A DNA stretch of 55,208 nt from Catenulispora sp. EB89 (lineage in GTDB: Bacteria > Actinomycetota > Actinomycetes > Streptomycetales > Catenulisporaceae), in the NCBI RefSeq assembly GCF_041261445.1, contig NZ_JBGCCU010000046.1, forward strand, positions 1 to 55,208. The letters are read 5' to 3'. Under the pieces are notes generated by a model that made no database searches, was not told the origin of the DNA, and saw only the letters and a program-made list of their open reading frames with translations. Of this stretch, positions 32,991 through 41,939 are shown in pieces (the stretch's first letter is position 1; each line of letters starts with the position of its first letter). The translations under genes were made by a program, and so were the position numbers.

Positions 32991-34175
32991 TCAGGTCCAA
33001 TGCGGGAACGAATGCCGCCGCCCCGCCACGACGGTGACGATGGTGGGGATCATGATGGCCGCGGACGCCCAAGGGATGGACAGCACTCCAAATCCGGTGA
33101 GAAGGAGGCCCCCGAAGACTCCTCCCGCCGCGATGCTCAGGTTGAACACCGTGACGATCGCGGCCTGAACCCCGTCGGTGCCCGCCGCTCGGATCCCGGC
33201 GGTCACGAACAGGGTGGCCGAACCGCCGAATCCCACGCCCCACGCCGCGACGCCCAGATAGAGGATCGCAGGGCTGACGAAGGCGACCCCGAGCACGGCG
33301 GCGCTCACGCCTAGGAGACAACTGCTGACGAGCATCAGCACGCGGTGGTGCGGGTCAACGAAGTGCCCCGTCGCCCAGATACTCAGCAGAGCCGCGACCC
33401 CGAACACGAGCAGCACCCATTCGATCCGGCCGGTGCCGGATCGGCTCGCCAGCGGCTCGATGTAGGTGTACAGCAGGTTGTGGGCGGTGATGAAGCCGGC
33501 GACGACCCACAGGATGGTGCGGACGCCGGGAGCACGAAGAATGGACGGGAAAGACACGTGCGCGTTCTTTGGTTCGGCTGCGAGGTTCGGCACCGAGGCG
33601 AAGACCCAGGCGATCAGCGCCACGGACAGTGCCGCCATCACGCCGAACGTGGCGTGCCAACTGGCCGCGTCCCCCAAGGCGGTGCCTGCGGGCAGCCCGA
33701 GGCAGAGGGCCGCGGGTGTGCCGGCCAGGGCGATCGCGATCGCTTTGCCCCGCGCGTTTTCCGGGACCAGCCGTGCGGCGATTCCCCCGATGTTGGACCA
33801 GATCAAACCGGCGGCCACCCCGGCGGCGAGCCGGGCGATGAGGATGACGGTGAAGTTGTTTTCGAGGGCGATGACGAGGTTGGCTGCTGCGAACGCGCTG
33901 AGGGACCAGACGAGCAGGGTACGGCGGCCGACGCTCTTCAGAGCAGCGTTGAGTGGGATCGCCGTCAGGGCGGTCGCGAGGGCATACACCGTGATGGTCT
34001 GACCAGCGACCGAATCCGACAGGCCGAGACTTGCGGACATCTTTGGCAGCAGGCCCGCGGGCACCGTCTCGTTCAGGATGCTGAGGAAGCCGGCGATGAA
34101 CAGGGCAAGCAGGCTCAGCATCGGGAGCGTGCTTTCGGTCGTGATCGGTCGGTCGTCGTGCGCGACAGATGACAC
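32991..34175 (-). CDS. MFS transporter (AraJ/drug-efflux type)
   Basis: A 394-residue inner-membrane exporter with 12 predicted helices. It starts LSLLALFIAGFLSILNETVP. Motif A in the loop after helix 2 is short (LKSVGRRTLLVWSLSAFAAA), and the helix 5 motif resembles that of drug:H+ antiporters (GKAIAIALAGTPAALCLGLP). It is upstream of nothing on its own strand that looks coupled. A strong terminator separates it from the SDR gene behind it. The substrate is unknown; sugars and drugs are both exported by this branch. Confidence 0.88.
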   Translation of the reverse strand: MSSVAHDDRPITTESTLPMLSLLALFIAGFLSILNETVPAGLLPKMSASLGLSDSVAGQTITVYALATALTAIPLNAALKSVGRRTLLVWSLSAFAAANLVIALENNFTVILIARLAAGVAAGLIWSNIGGIAARLVPENARGKAIAIALAGTPAALCLGLPAGTALGDAASWHATFGVMAALSVALIAWVFASVPNLAAEPKNAHVSFPSILRAPGVRTILWVVAGFITAHNLLYTYIEPLASRSGTGRIEWVLLVFGVAALLSIWATGHFVDPHHRVLMLVSSCLLGVSAAVLGVAFVSPAILYLGVAAWGVGFGGSATLFVTAGIRAAGTDGVQAAIVTVFNLSIAAGGVFGGLLLTGFGVLSIPWASAAIMIPTIVTVVAGRRHSFPHWT

Positions 34176-34257
34176 GGTGGCGCTTCTCCTTCTCCGTACC
34201 GGTATCAGAAGTCGTCCGGCGGGGTGGACCGGTGCAGGACCAGTTCGCCGTCGCCGG

Positions 34258-34294
34258 CGCAGAGGAATTCAGCGGGTAGCTGAATTCCTCTGCG
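34258..34294 (-). terminator. Terminator of the SDR gene
   Basis: A perfect 16-bp stem (34258-34273 with 34279-34294) and 5-nt loop gggta, just past the SDR stop codon on the minus strand. Confidence 0.82.
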
Positions 34295-34307
34295 TCGACG
34301 CCCGGTG

Positions 34308-35252
34308 TCAGCGTTCCGCGGATGTGGTCTCGGCCTGGCGGGATCGACGCAGGATGTCGAGTGCCGTCGTCCGGGATACGACCGGGCGGTAGCCGAGGTC
34401 CTCGACGGCCTTGTCAGTGCGCAGCGTGCAGGTCTGCCCGATGAACCAACGGACCGGCACCGGAACGACTCGGGCCGCGGTGTCGAGGTCTATGTCAGGG
34501 ATAGGGGTCTCGACGCCGTAGATGTCGAACACGGTCTGCATGAACTCGCGGAACTGCACGGGTTCCTGGTCTGTGACGAAGTACGCCTGGCCGGGCTTTC
34601 CGCGCCGCCAACCCAGGAGCAGACCCTCGACGGCGTTGTCGACGAAAGTGATATCGGTGGTGTGACGTCCCCCCTCGATCCACGAGAACTGCCCCGCCGA
34701 GGCGACGGCGGCGAGGCCGTCGGTCACGGGGCTTCCGGCACCCCACACGAATTTGGGGCGGATGGAGACGGTGGTGAAATCATTGGTGTTCGCCTCCAGC
34801 ACGATGGCCTCTTGCTGCGCCTTGACTGCGCAATACGGTGCGGATGAGTCCGGCCGCAGCGGTGCTGTCTCATCGACATCGATGAGCGGGTCGCCGGCCA
34901 GCAGTGCGGCCTCGCTGCCACAGCTCACGAAGCGGGCCACCTGGGCCTCGCGGGCGACAAGCAGTGCAGCCCGGGTCCCCTCGACGGTCACCAGCCGGTG
35001 CCGGGCGAGGTCGGCGTCCAGATCGGTCTCGGCCGCCAAGTGGAACAGCACCTCGCTGCCTGACACCGCGTCGCGCCAGGTGTCAGGCTCGGTCAGCACC
35101 CCCCGCACCGGCTTCGCACCCAATGCCGCGACCGTGTCTGCTGCCGTCGTGCTCCGGACGAGAGCTCGGACGTCGTGCCCCTCGTCCACCAGCCGACGGA
35201 TCAGCGCCCGCCCGATGAACCCCGACCCGCCGGTCACAAAGACTTGCGTCAT
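34308..35252 (-). CDS. NAD(P)-dependent epimerase/reductase (extended SDR, 3-beta-HSD-like)
   Basis: A 314-residue extended short-chain dehydrogenase. The cofactor motif is VFVTGGSGFIGRALIRRL at the N-terminus. The active site has Tyr and Lys in APYCAVKAQQE and a Ser in FVSCGSEAA. The C-terminal half binds substrate (TTDITFVDNAVEGLLLGWRR). It may reduce or oxidise a keto/hydroxy group on a small molecule. It is divergent from a LysR gene 123 bp away, its probable activator. Confidence 0.88.
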   Translation of the reverse strand: MTQVFVTGGSGFIGRALIRRLVDEGHDVRALVRSTTAADTVAALGAKPVRGVLTEPDTWRDAVSGSEVLFHLAAETDLDADLARHRLVTVEGTRAALLVAREAQVARFVSCGSEAALLAGDPLIDVDETAPLRPDSSAPYCAVKAQQEAIVLEANTNDFTTVSIRPKFVWGAGSPVTDGLAAVASAGQFSWIEGGRHTTDITFVDNAVEGLLLGWRRGKPGQAYFVTDQEPVQFREFMQTVFDIYGVETPIPDIDLDTAARVVPVPVRWFIGQTCTLRTDKAVEDLGYRPVVSRTTALDILRRSRQAETTSAER

Positions 35253-35353
35253 GGGAACCTCCTGATTTTCGCTCGTACACGCCCGATGCGGGCGCTGAGA
35301 TATTCAGCGACAAGAGCCCGCCAGGCCTTCCCATCGCGAGATTCATAGTTCCG

Positions 35354-35371
35354 AGAGTTGACATAAACTCT
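35354..35371. promoter_or_regulatory. Candidate LysR binding site
   Basis: AGAGTT-gacata-AACTCT is a perfect inverted repeat, AT-rich, 4 bp before the LysR start and 102 bp before the SDR start. Position and symmetry fit the autoregulatory site of a LysR protein. Confidence 0.5.
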
Positions 35372-35375
35372 GTCT

Positions 35376-36350
35376 ATGGCATCCCTTCGTGCGCTCGAGT
35401 GTCTGGTCGCCGTCGCCGACTGCGGGTCGATCACAAAGGCCGCACGGCTGCTGCACCTGACCCAACCCGCGGTCTCGCACCAGCTCGCCGAGCTGGAACG
35501 GGAGACGCGAACCGCGCTGCTCAACCGCCGTCCACGCGGCGTGAGTCTGACCCCGGCAGGCAGCGCCGCCCTCCCGCACGCCCGCCGGGCGCTCGAGGCT
35601 GCCGCATCGGCCATGCACTCGGCTCGTGCGATCGGTGAAGGCACGGGTGGGAGCCTGCGCGTGGCGTGCGCCCAGAGCCTTACCGTTCCCCTCGTCGCCC
35701 CGGTCCTGCGCGAATGGCACCGCAGGCGTCCGGGCATCGTCGTAAGCCTGCGCGAGTCCGCCGTACTCGCCGAGTTGCTCGGCTTCATCGATACCGGCGC
35801 AGTCGACATCGTGCTGCTACCCGCGCCGGTCCCGCAGGGCTACGTGACCAGCGTGATCGCCGAGGAGGAGATTGTGCTGACGGCGCCGGTCGGTCACCGT
35901 CTGGCCGGCCCGAGAGACGTGCAACTGCACGAACTCGATGGCGTGGCGCTGGTGCACTTCGCACCGGAAAACGGACTGCGCGACTGGCTCGACCGCTCAC
36001 TCGCGGATGCCGGGGTACGGCCCGAGCCGGTGATGAGCACCTCGATCACCGCAGCCGGGCCCCAACTGGCCGCCGCCGGTCTGGGTGTCTGCGTCGCCCC
36101 GGTGAGTGCGGTGAGCGCCGGCCTGCCAGCCGCGATCCGGTCCTTCTCCCCGAAGTGGGTCAGGCAGCTGATCGCGGTGACGCCGGCACGGCCGGATCCG
36201 CTCTCCGCCCGCTTCATCACCGACCTCCGCACCCGCGGCGTACGCGTTCCCCGCGACATCGCCCGGCAACTCGCTGGCGGCGACCGCGATGCGGGCCGCT
36301 TCTCGCCGCCGCACCCGGGCCAATCCAAACCGCAGCAATCAATCCTGTGA
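35376..36350 (+). CDS. LysR family transcriptional regulator
   Basis: A 324-residue regulator. The N-terminal helix-turn-helix lies at 1-60: SLRALECLVAVADCGSITKA, ARLLHLTQPAVSHQLAELE, then LLNRRPRGVSLTPAG. The periplasmic-binding-like effector domain lies at about 90-295 (GSLRVACAQSLTVPLVAPVL). ATG 35376 begins at the conserved domain. Divergent from the SDR gene, which it probably controls. The C-terminal tail after about 295 is poorly conserved. Confidence 0.92.
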   Translation: MASLRALECLVAVADCGSITKAARLLHLTQPAVSHQLAELERETRTALLNRRPRGVSLTPAGSAALPHARRALEAAASAMHSARAIGEGTGGSLRVACAQSLTVPLVAPVLREWHRRRPGIVVSLRESAVLAELLGFIDTGAVDIVLLPAPVPQGYVTSVIAEEEIVLTAPVGHRLAGPRDVQLHELDGVALVHFAPENGLRDWLDRSLADAGVRPEPVMSTSITAAGPQLAAAGLGVCVAPVSAVSAGLPAAIRSFSPKWVRQLIAVTPARPDPLSARFITDLRTRGVRVPRDIARQLAGGDRDAGRFSPPHPGQSKPQQSIL

Positions 36351-36433
36351 AAAATCCTGTGACACCTGCGTTGCGTGGTCCAGATTCGTTGCGCCGACGA
36401 GCCCGAACACGTGGCGGCCATGGCCACCGTGGT

Positions 36434-37573
36434 TCAAGCGTCGCGCCGGACGGCGAGCAGCGCTGCGTCGTCGGTCATCCCGTCGGCGGAGTAGGCCACC
36501 ACGTCCGCGAGCAGTTCGTCGAGAACCGCGTCGGGCTCTCGCGCGCCGATCGCCGCGAGTCTGGCGGCGAGCGGGTAGAACCGGCCCTGGAGGTCGCGCG
36601 TCTCCGAGACGCCGTCGGTGTAGAGCAGGAGGAGGTCGCCGGGCTCCAGGTCGATCGTCTTGCCGCCGATGGCGTCGGGGATGAGTGCCTGCAATCCCAG
36701 CGGCGGTACATAGGACGGTGGCTCGATCTCGCTCACGGCTCCGGAGCGGTGCCGCAACAGGGGTGGCGGATGGCCGCAGTTGACGATCTCCACCAGGTCC
36801 TGCGCCGCCGGGACCGCGAGCAGCACGGCCGTGACGAACCGCTCGTTGTGCTGGCTCTGCTCGAGCGCGCTGTCCAGGTGTTCGGCGAGTCGGGCGAGGT
36901 CTGGTTCCGTTCGGGCGTCCGCTCGGAACACACCGAGGACGTCCGCGGCGGTCTCGACCGCGGCCAGGCCCTTGCCCTGCACGTCACCGAGCACAACCCG
37001 GGTGCCGTACGGGGTGTCCAGGACCTCGTAGAGATCCCCGCCGATCCTGTCCGGGACGGGACGGAGCAGGGCCCGCTGGGCCGCTTCGGCGACCGTGCGG
37101 ACCTGCTGGAGTTCTTGTTCCCGGGTCTTGGTCAGCACGACGCCGGCGGCGCTGGCCAAGGTGACGGCCGCCACGGCGGCCACCGCCTCGAGGTGCACGG
37201 CGGCCGACACGTCCTGGTTGCCGAGGGCGAGCAGCCCGACGCCGACGGCCGCCAGCGCCCCGGCGACCAGCGGCACCCGGGCGGACCTGGCGCCCGCCGC
37301 CGCCAGCACCGGGACCGCGGCGAGGATCGGCGAGACCGTGGTGTGCGGCCCGGTGAGCAGGTCCGCCACGATGGCCGCGGCGATCAACAGGTACGCCGCG
37401 GTCAGCATTCGGCGCGACCGCCTGGGCATCGTGGCCGACGCCGCCGCACCAGCCTGCGCGGCTTCCGCCACGGCCCCTTCGGGCGCGCCGACTCCTCGGA
37501 AATGGCCCACATCTCTCACTCTCGCGCCTTCCGCACCCTCCGGCGACACGAGGAGGCGCCATGCGCTCGCCAC
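36434..37573 (-). CDS. SpoIIE-type PP2C serine phosphatase, membrane-bound
   Basis: A protein of up to 379 residues. Three or four hydrophobic segments (about 53-155) are followed by a short coiled linker (TKTREQELQQVRTVAEAAQR). The SpoIIE phosphatase domain runs from about 165 to 378, with metal-binding Asp residues in GGDLYEVL, VVLGDVQGKG, LLLYTDGVSE and MTDDAALL. It should dephosphorylate an anti-sigma-antagonist partner, but no such gene is adjacent. GTG 37573 gives the longest form; the ATG at 37429, just before the first membrane segment, is an equally good start. Confidence 0.85.
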   Translation of the reverse strand: MASAWRLLVSPEGAEGARVRDVGHFRGVGAPEGAVAEAAQAGAAASATMPRRSRRMLTAAYLLIAAAIVADLLTGPHTTVSPILAAVPVLAAAGARSARVPLVAGALAAVGVGLLALGNQDVSAAVHLEAVAAVAAVTLASAAGVVLTKTREQELQQVRTVAEAAQRALLRPVPDRIGGDLYEVLDTPYGTRVVLGDVQGKGLAAVETAADVLGVFRADARTEPDLARLAEHLDSALEQSQHNERFVTAVLLAVPAAQDLVEIVNCGHPPPLLRHRSGAVSEIEPPSYVPPLGLQALIPDAIGGKTIDLEPGDLLLLYTDGVSETRDLQGRFYPLAARLAAIGAREPDAVLDELLADVVAYSADGMTDDAALLAVRRDA

Positions 37574-37809
37574 GTGCGGGGCCGGTGAAGCGGTGCGGGC
37601 CGGGAGGACGGATGCGGACGGACGCGGTTCAGGCGATCGAGAGCCTGCGGATCAGCATCCCGCAGCTGGTTCGCCCGGACCGTGTCCGTCATGAACGGCC
37701 CGGATGTGGACTCCGGCGACCGGGGCGACGACCACGGGGGCGACCGCGTCCGCGACGAAATGTCACGGCGGAGGAAGCGATCCGCGAGCGGTCCGGCCTC
37801 GGCGTCTGA
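37561..37809 (+). CDS. Doubtful small Arg-rich open frame
   Basis: An 82-codon frame with AGGAGG 5 bases before its ATG, overlapping the possible N-terminus of the SpoIIE gene on the other strand. The product is Arg/Gly/Pro-rich with no recognisable domain. It becomes plausible only if the SpoIIE gene starts at 37429. The rest of 37574-37865 holds nothing else I can support. Confidence 0.2.
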   Translation: MRSPRAGPVKRCGPGGRMRTDAVQAIESLRISIPQLVRPDRVRHERPGCGLRRPGRRPRGRPRPRRNVTAEEAIRERSGLGV

Positions 37810-37869
37810 GGAAGTCGCGCTCGGCGTCCGGGTGTCGATAACCGGTGTGAGCTGGGACGATGTCGGTTT

Positions 37870-37990
37870 GTGGGGTTGAGGCTGGTGTACCTGGTCGCGA
37901 GCCGTCTGTTCGCCTGGATGCGTCAGTGCGTGAGTGACGCGACGGCCAAGAACGTCGACACTGCTGGGCTGGCAGGGCTGCGCACTGCGC
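37870..37990 (+). pseudogene. Degraded N-terminus of an integrase-type transposase
   Basis: From a GTG the frame reads GLRLVYLVASRLFAWMRQCV then SDATAKNVDTAGL. This resembles the leader of actinobacterial integrase/transposase proteins (a hydrophobic L-x-YL segment, then Ser-x-x-Ala-Lys-Asn before the HTH). It then loses similarity within about 40 codons. A weak match, useful mainly because another integrase fragment exists at 22596. Confidence 0.35.
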
Positions 37991-38045
37991 TCGGCGGCAT
38001 GCTCGCCTCTTCCATCGACGTTTCGACCGTCGCGCTCGACTGGAT

Positions 38046-39275
38046 TCAGTCGGGAAGATCGCGGGTTCGCCGGTCCACTTCGAAGGCCAGGCTCAGCTCG
38101 GCGTTCGCTCGCGGGTCGGACAATGACCGGCCGGTGCGCTCCTCCAGCCGGCGGAGACGGTAGCGCACGGTGTTCGGGTGCACGAACAGACGCTTGGCGG
38201 CCTCGTCCGCCGAGCCTGCGCAGTCCAGCCAGACGCCGAAGGTGTCCAGTAGCGATGTGCGGTCCTCGGGCGGTAGTTCGCTCAGGCCGGACAGGACTTC
38301 TCCGGCTACCCGGGACATGATGTCCGGTGCGCTGGAGGCCGCTGCCGACAGTGGGTCGCGGCCGAACACCACCACCTTGCGGTGGTCCAGGGCGCCGTGG
38401 AGTGCGATCCGGGCCAGGCGTAGCGCCTGGGAGGTCAGGCGCAGGTCGTCGTACGGCGGGCTGACGCCTACCCGGCCTTCGCCGCCCGCCTTCAGCGCCG
38501 TCACCAGCTGCTCGAACACCACCGGGCCGGTGCGCGGCAGGCGCGCCACGCCGATCTCCACGTCGTGCATCAGGCGCCAGGCCGAATCGATGCCGAGGCC
38601 GCCCAGGCCGCGTTCGATGCTGGGCAGTGCGTGGCTGCCGATGCCGGGGACTCGGGCGGCGATGACGACGTATGGTCCCCGATGCGGAAGTTGCAGCAGA
38701 TCGGCCGCTTCCCAGAGATCGGACTCGACCAGGCGGCCCTCGATGAGTGCCTGGACCAGGGCGGCCCGGCGTTGCTCCTCACTCCGTACCTGAGCGCCGA
38801 TCTCCTCGCGGTAGCCGCGGGTCATCTCCTGCGTGAACAGGTCCAGGAGACGGAGGAAGCTGGTGGCGACCCGCAGCACACCGGCGACGGACACGTCCAG
38901 CGCCGGCGCCATCGCTACGAACAGCTCCCAGCCGGAGACCGCCGCGACCCGGAACGCGTCCAACAACGCCGTGAGCGGGATGCCCGCGATGGCCACCGAC
39001 CGGCCGGTACCGTCGAACAGGTCGAGCGTCGGAGCCTCGCCTCGGGACATGGGCTCCAGGATGTGGGCGATCATGTCCAGGCAAGCCCGGCGCACGCCTG
39101 CCGGATCGACGCCGCCCTCGGCGTAGGCCGGCACCGTCGTCATGATCCGCTCGACCATCACGTCGGCGAGTACGTCGGCCTGCCCCGCCATCAGCGCCGC
39201 GAGCCGCGCCTCCTCCGCTGCGGCCTCGTCATGTATCGACGAAGATTGATTCTCCACACAGCTGATCGTAGGCAC
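38046..39275 (-). CDS. PucR/CdaR-type transcriptional regulator
   Basis: A 409-residue regulator. The N-terminal RsbRD-like helical region lies at about 20-170 (LLDAFRVAAVSGWELFVAMA). A GGDEF-like middle domain lies at about 190-290. The C-terminal PucR helix-turn-helix lies at about 335-395: LLDTFGVWLDCAGSADEAAK, RLFVHPNTVRYRLRRLEE and TGRSL. Such proteins often activate catabolic or metabolite genes. No divergent partner is adjacent: the next gene, also minus strand, lies downstream of nothing it clearly controls. Confidence 0.88.
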   Translation of the reverse strand: MPTISCVENQSSSIHDEAAAEEARLAALMAGQADVLADVMVERIMTTVPAYAEGGVDPAGVRRACLDMIAHILEPMSRGEAPTLDLFDGTGRSVAIAGIPLTALLDAFRVAAVSGWELFVAMAPALDVSVAGVLRVATSFLRLLDLFTQEMTRGYREEIGAQVRSEEQRRAALVQALIEGRLVESDLWEAADLLQLPHRGPYVVIAARVPGIGSHALPSIERGLGGLGIDSAWRLMHDVEIGVARLPRTGPVVFEQLVTALKAGGEGRVGVSPPYDDLRLTSQALRLARIALHGALDHRKVVVFGRDPLSAAASSAPDIMSRVAGEVLSGLSELPPEDRTSLLDTFGVWLDCAGSADEAAKRLFVHPNTVRYRLRRLEERTGRSLSDPRANAELSLAFEVDRRTRDLPD

Positions 39276-39412
39276 TGATTGCGCTACGCGCTAAGGACAC
39301 AACTGTTCGTAGCGTCGAGCTTCGCATTGGACTCTGGCGGCCGTGCCGTACTGGACGTCCCTGACACGGCCGATCCGCGACGACCGCGGCGGTCGCCCGG
39401 TCGCCCCAAGGA

Positions 39413-39437
39413 GCCCGGGGGCGCGATGCCCCCGGGC
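39413..39437 (-). terminator. Terminator of the YCII gene
   Basis: GCCCGGGGGC and GCCCCCGGGC form a perfect 10-bp stem with a 5-nt loop, 14 bp after the YCII stop on the minus strand. Confidence 0.8.
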
Positions 39438-39450
39438 GATCAGCTGCTGG

Positions 39451-39819
39451 TTAGGCAGTCGCGTCCTCGCTGAAGACGATCGGCCGGACCTCGATGCCCA
39501 GGCCCTCGACCGCGGCGTCGGGGATCAGGGCGGCGAGCTCGTGGGCGCGCTCGCGGTCCTTGACGTCGATGATGTAGGTGCCGCCCACCGTCTCCTTGGC
39601 GTCGCTGTACGGGCCGTCCGTCACGGCGGGCACGCCGCCGCGGACGCGGACCACGGAGCTCTGGTCGGTGCCGGCCAGGGCCACGGTGCCGACGAACTCG
39701 CCGGAGGCCTTGATCTTCTCCATGAAGGTGCCGTGGCCCTGGAAGACGGCGTTGCGCTCGTCTTCCGGCAGCGCGGCCAGGACGTCGGAGTTCGGGTACA
39801 TCATGATCAAGAACTTCAT
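39451..39819 (-). CDS. YCII (DGPF) family protein
   Basis: A 122-residue alpha+beta protein: MKFLIMMYPNSDVLAALPED, then GEFVGTVALAG, then the family signature TDGPYSDAKETVGGTYIIDV. ATG 39819 has AAGGA 8 bases upstream. Members are thought to be small enzymes or ligand-binding proteins, often near ECF sigma genes; here no sigma gene is adjacent. Its own terminator makes it a single-gene unit. Confidence 0.9.
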   Translation of the reverse strand: MKFLIMMYPNSDVLAALPEDERNAVFQGHGTFMEKIKASGEFVGTVALAGTDQSSVVRVRGGVPAVTDGPYSDAKETVGGTYIIDVKDRERAHELAALIPDAAVEGLGIEVRPIVFSEDATA

Positions 39820-39979
39820 CGTGTCATTCCTTACTGCGTGAGACGCCCGGTGCGCCCTTCTACTCCTTAGTCGGCGCCGAGTCGAAGGTCCCGACATCGC
39901 TGCGAAAGATTTTTTCGGTTACGGGGAGTCGGGGCCCGCGCCAAGGACTCCTTGTACTCGACGTACTCGGCATACGTGG

Positions 39980-40999
39980 TCAGTACTGGACGACGGCGCG
40001 AAAGCGCACGTCGCCCTTCGCGGCACGGTCCAGGGCCTCGGCCACTCGCTGCATCGGGAACAGTTCCGTGCGCGGGGTGACCCGTCCGGAGGCGACCAGG
40101 TTCAGTGCCTCGGTCAGCAGGTGCAGGCCGTCGTGGCCGGCGCCGAGGATCCGCTGTCCGTTGGCCCAGAGGAGCCGTTCCGGCCCGATCTTCAGCCCGC
40201 CGGAGACGTCGATGTTGGCCAGCACCATCCGGCCGCCGGGGCGCAGGCCCGCCAGCGCGTCGGCGGCGGTCTCCTGGGACAGGCCGGTGACCAGGATGAC
40301 GTCGGCGCCGCCCGCGGCGACGAGGCCGGCGCCGTCGGACACGACGAGGTCGGCGCCGAGTTCGCGGGCCGCCGCGGTCTTGTCGGGGGAGCGGGTGACG
40401 GCCACGGTCTCGAAGCCGCAGGCCTTGGCGAACTGCACGGCCAGATGTCCGAGCCCGCCGATCCCGACCACGGCCACGCGGTCGAGCGGCTGCGGCTCGG
40501 CGGCGCGCAGTGCGCTCCACGAGGTGTAGCCCGCGCAGAGCACCGGCGCGGCGTGCTCGTACGACAGCGCGTCCGGTAGCAGCACCGTGCTCTGCGCGGT
40601 GACCGCGATCAGCTCCGCGTGGGCGCCCTGGGCGGTCATCCCCGTCATCACCGGCTTGGTGCAGTTCATACCTGTTCGCCCGGTCAGCAACCCCGGGTTC
40701 TTCCGGCAGAAATCGCAGCGGCCGCAGCCGGCCTGGATCCAGGTGGTGCCGACGCGGTCGCCGACCTGGCGGGCGGTGACGCCGGCGCCGACCGCCACCA
40801 CCTCGCCGGCCGCCTCGTGCCCCACGATGACCGGATCGATCCCGGGCAGGTTGTAGACGCCGTTGGTGAGCCAGACGTCGTTGTGGCAGACCCCGCAGGC
40901 ATGAACCTTGACGAGGACCTGGCCGGGTCCGGGTTCCGGATCGGGGACGTCACGCAGTTCCCAGCGGACACCCGGCCCAGGGACGACAGCGGCTTTCAT
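39980..40999 (-). CDS. Zinc-dependent alcohol dehydrogenase (MDR)
   Basis: A 339-residue cytoplasmic dehydrogenase. Catalytic zinc ligands are Cys38 (ACGVCHND), His61-Glu62 (VGHEAAGEV) and Cys near 154 (APVLCAGYTSW). The structural zinc site has Cys92, 95 and 98 (GCGRCDFC), but the fourth Cys (MNC, residue 113) lies 15 positions on instead of the usual eight, an insertion. NAD(P) binding is at VAVVGIGGLGHLAVQFAKA. It oxidises primary alcohols or reduces aldehydes. A terminator hairpin lies just upstream, so it has its own promoter. Confidence 0.9.
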   Translation of the reverse strand: MKAAVVPGPGVRWELRDVPDPEPGPGQVLVKVHACGVCHNDVWLTNGVYNLPGIDPVIVGHEAAGEVVAVGAGVTARQVGDRVGTTWIQAGCGRCDFCRKNPGLLTGRTGMNCTKPVMTGMTAQGAHAELIAVTAQSTVLLPDALSYEHAAPVLCAGYTSWSALRAAEPQPLDRVAVVGIGGLGHLAVQFAKACGFETVAVTRSPDKTAAARELGADLVVSDGAGLVAAGGADVILVTGLSQETAADALAGLRPGGRMVLANIDVSGGLKIGPERLLWANGQRILGAGHDGLHLLTEALNLVASGRVTPRTELFPMQRVAEALDRAAKGDVRFRAVVQY

Positions 41000-41037
41000 A
41001 GCGATACCTTTCTTCGGTTGCGGCGCATGCGAAGACG

Positions 41038-41092
41038 GGGACGGCGAACGGCGTCGCGCGGATCGTGCGGGCGCGACGCCGTTCGCCGTCCC
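41038..41092 (-). terminator. Terminator of the DUF2306 gene
   Basis: A perfect 22-bp stem (41038-41059 with 41071-41092) and 11-nt loop lies 59 bp after the DUF2306 stop on the minus strand. No U-tract follows. Unusually long. Confidence 0.8.
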
Positions 41093-41150
41093 TGCTGGTC
41101 GTGGTGGGTTTCTCGGGTCGCGAAGGGCGGTGGTGTGACAGTAGCCTGTG

Positions 41151-41939
41151 TTACGGCAGCACCTTCTCCGTGCGCGTGACCGAGGCCTCGCTCGTCCGGC
41201 GGCGCCGACGCGGGGCGAGCGAGGCCTCGGTCACGCGCTTCGAGGTGAACTCCAGCCAGATCTGGACGAGCGCCAGGTTCACGATCCAGCCGAGCCAGCC
41301 GGCGATCTCCAGGAAGATGTCGGTGTCGTTGATGGCCAGCGCGGGGACGTGCTGCCCGAGCTCGCCCAGGACTCGGCCCCAGGAGGTGCCCAGCGCCAGC
41401 GCGAAGCTGTAGTACATCCACCGCCGGTGCTCGAGGTAGCGGTGCTGCCGGATCCTGACATAGCCCATCGCGGTGGTGGACAGCCACAGGACCGCCATGG
41501 CCACCAGCCCGACGTTGCCGATCGGGGCCGTCGAGTAGGGCACCAGGATCAGCGCGAGCACCGCCGTGGGCAGCACTCCGCCGAGCATGTAGACCCGGCC
41601 GCTGATCCGGTGGATCTTCGGATGGTTGCGCCGGATCCAGGGCACGAGCTGGACGAACATCGTCACCATCGCCAGGTTGCCCGCGATGACGTGCACGACC
41701 ACCACGGCGAAGTGCCCGTCCCCGTGCCCGAAGAAGGTGGGGTCCAGCGGGACCCGGGACAGCTTGGGGTTGAACTGCAGGTAGCGCGGCAGCGCGTAGA
41801 AGAGGTTGAACACCACCACGGCCGCCAGCGCCGCCAGCGCCCACGGGGTGCGCCACCACCGGCGCGCGGCGCGCCGGCCCTCGGGCCCCGCGCCGGGATT
41901 GAGGCGGCCCGCTCCGCCGACATCAGAATGCTGGGTCAT
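41151..41939 (-). CDS. DUF2306 family membrane protein
   Basis: A 262-residue integral membrane protein with about six helices. DUF2306 features are HRISGRVYMLGGVLPTAVLA and RYLEHRRWMYYSFALALGTS, with conserved His residues that may bind metal or haem. GAGGAG lies 7 bases before ATG 41939; the in-frame upstream start adds an unrelated leader. The C-terminal 30 residues contain a mirror-like TEAS-(Arg-rich)-SEAS repeat caused by a 23-bp inverted repeat in the DNA. Divergent from the PQQ-propeller gene. Function unknown. Confidence 0.85.
   Translation of the reverse strand: MTQHSDVGGAGRLNPGAGPEGRRAARRWWRTPWALAALAAVVVFNLFYALPRYLQFNPKLSRVPLDPTFFGHGDGHFAVVVVHVIAGNLAMVTMFVQLVPWIRRNHPKIHRISGRVYMLGGVLPTAVLALILVPYSTAPIGNVGLVAMAVLWLSTTAMGYVRIRQHRYLEHRRWMYYSFALALGTSWGRVLGELGQHVPALAINDTDIFLEIAGWLGWIVNLALVQIWLEFTSKRVTEASLAPRRRRRTSEASVTRTEKVLP
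41172..41238. repeat. Perfect 23-bp inverted repeat inside the DUF2306 coding region
   Basis: 41172-41194 and 41216-41238 are exact reverse complements separated by 21 bp, within the last 30 codons. As RNA this is a very stable hairpin ahead of the stop codon. It may act in transcript stability or have arisen by local inverted duplication. Confidence 0.85.
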
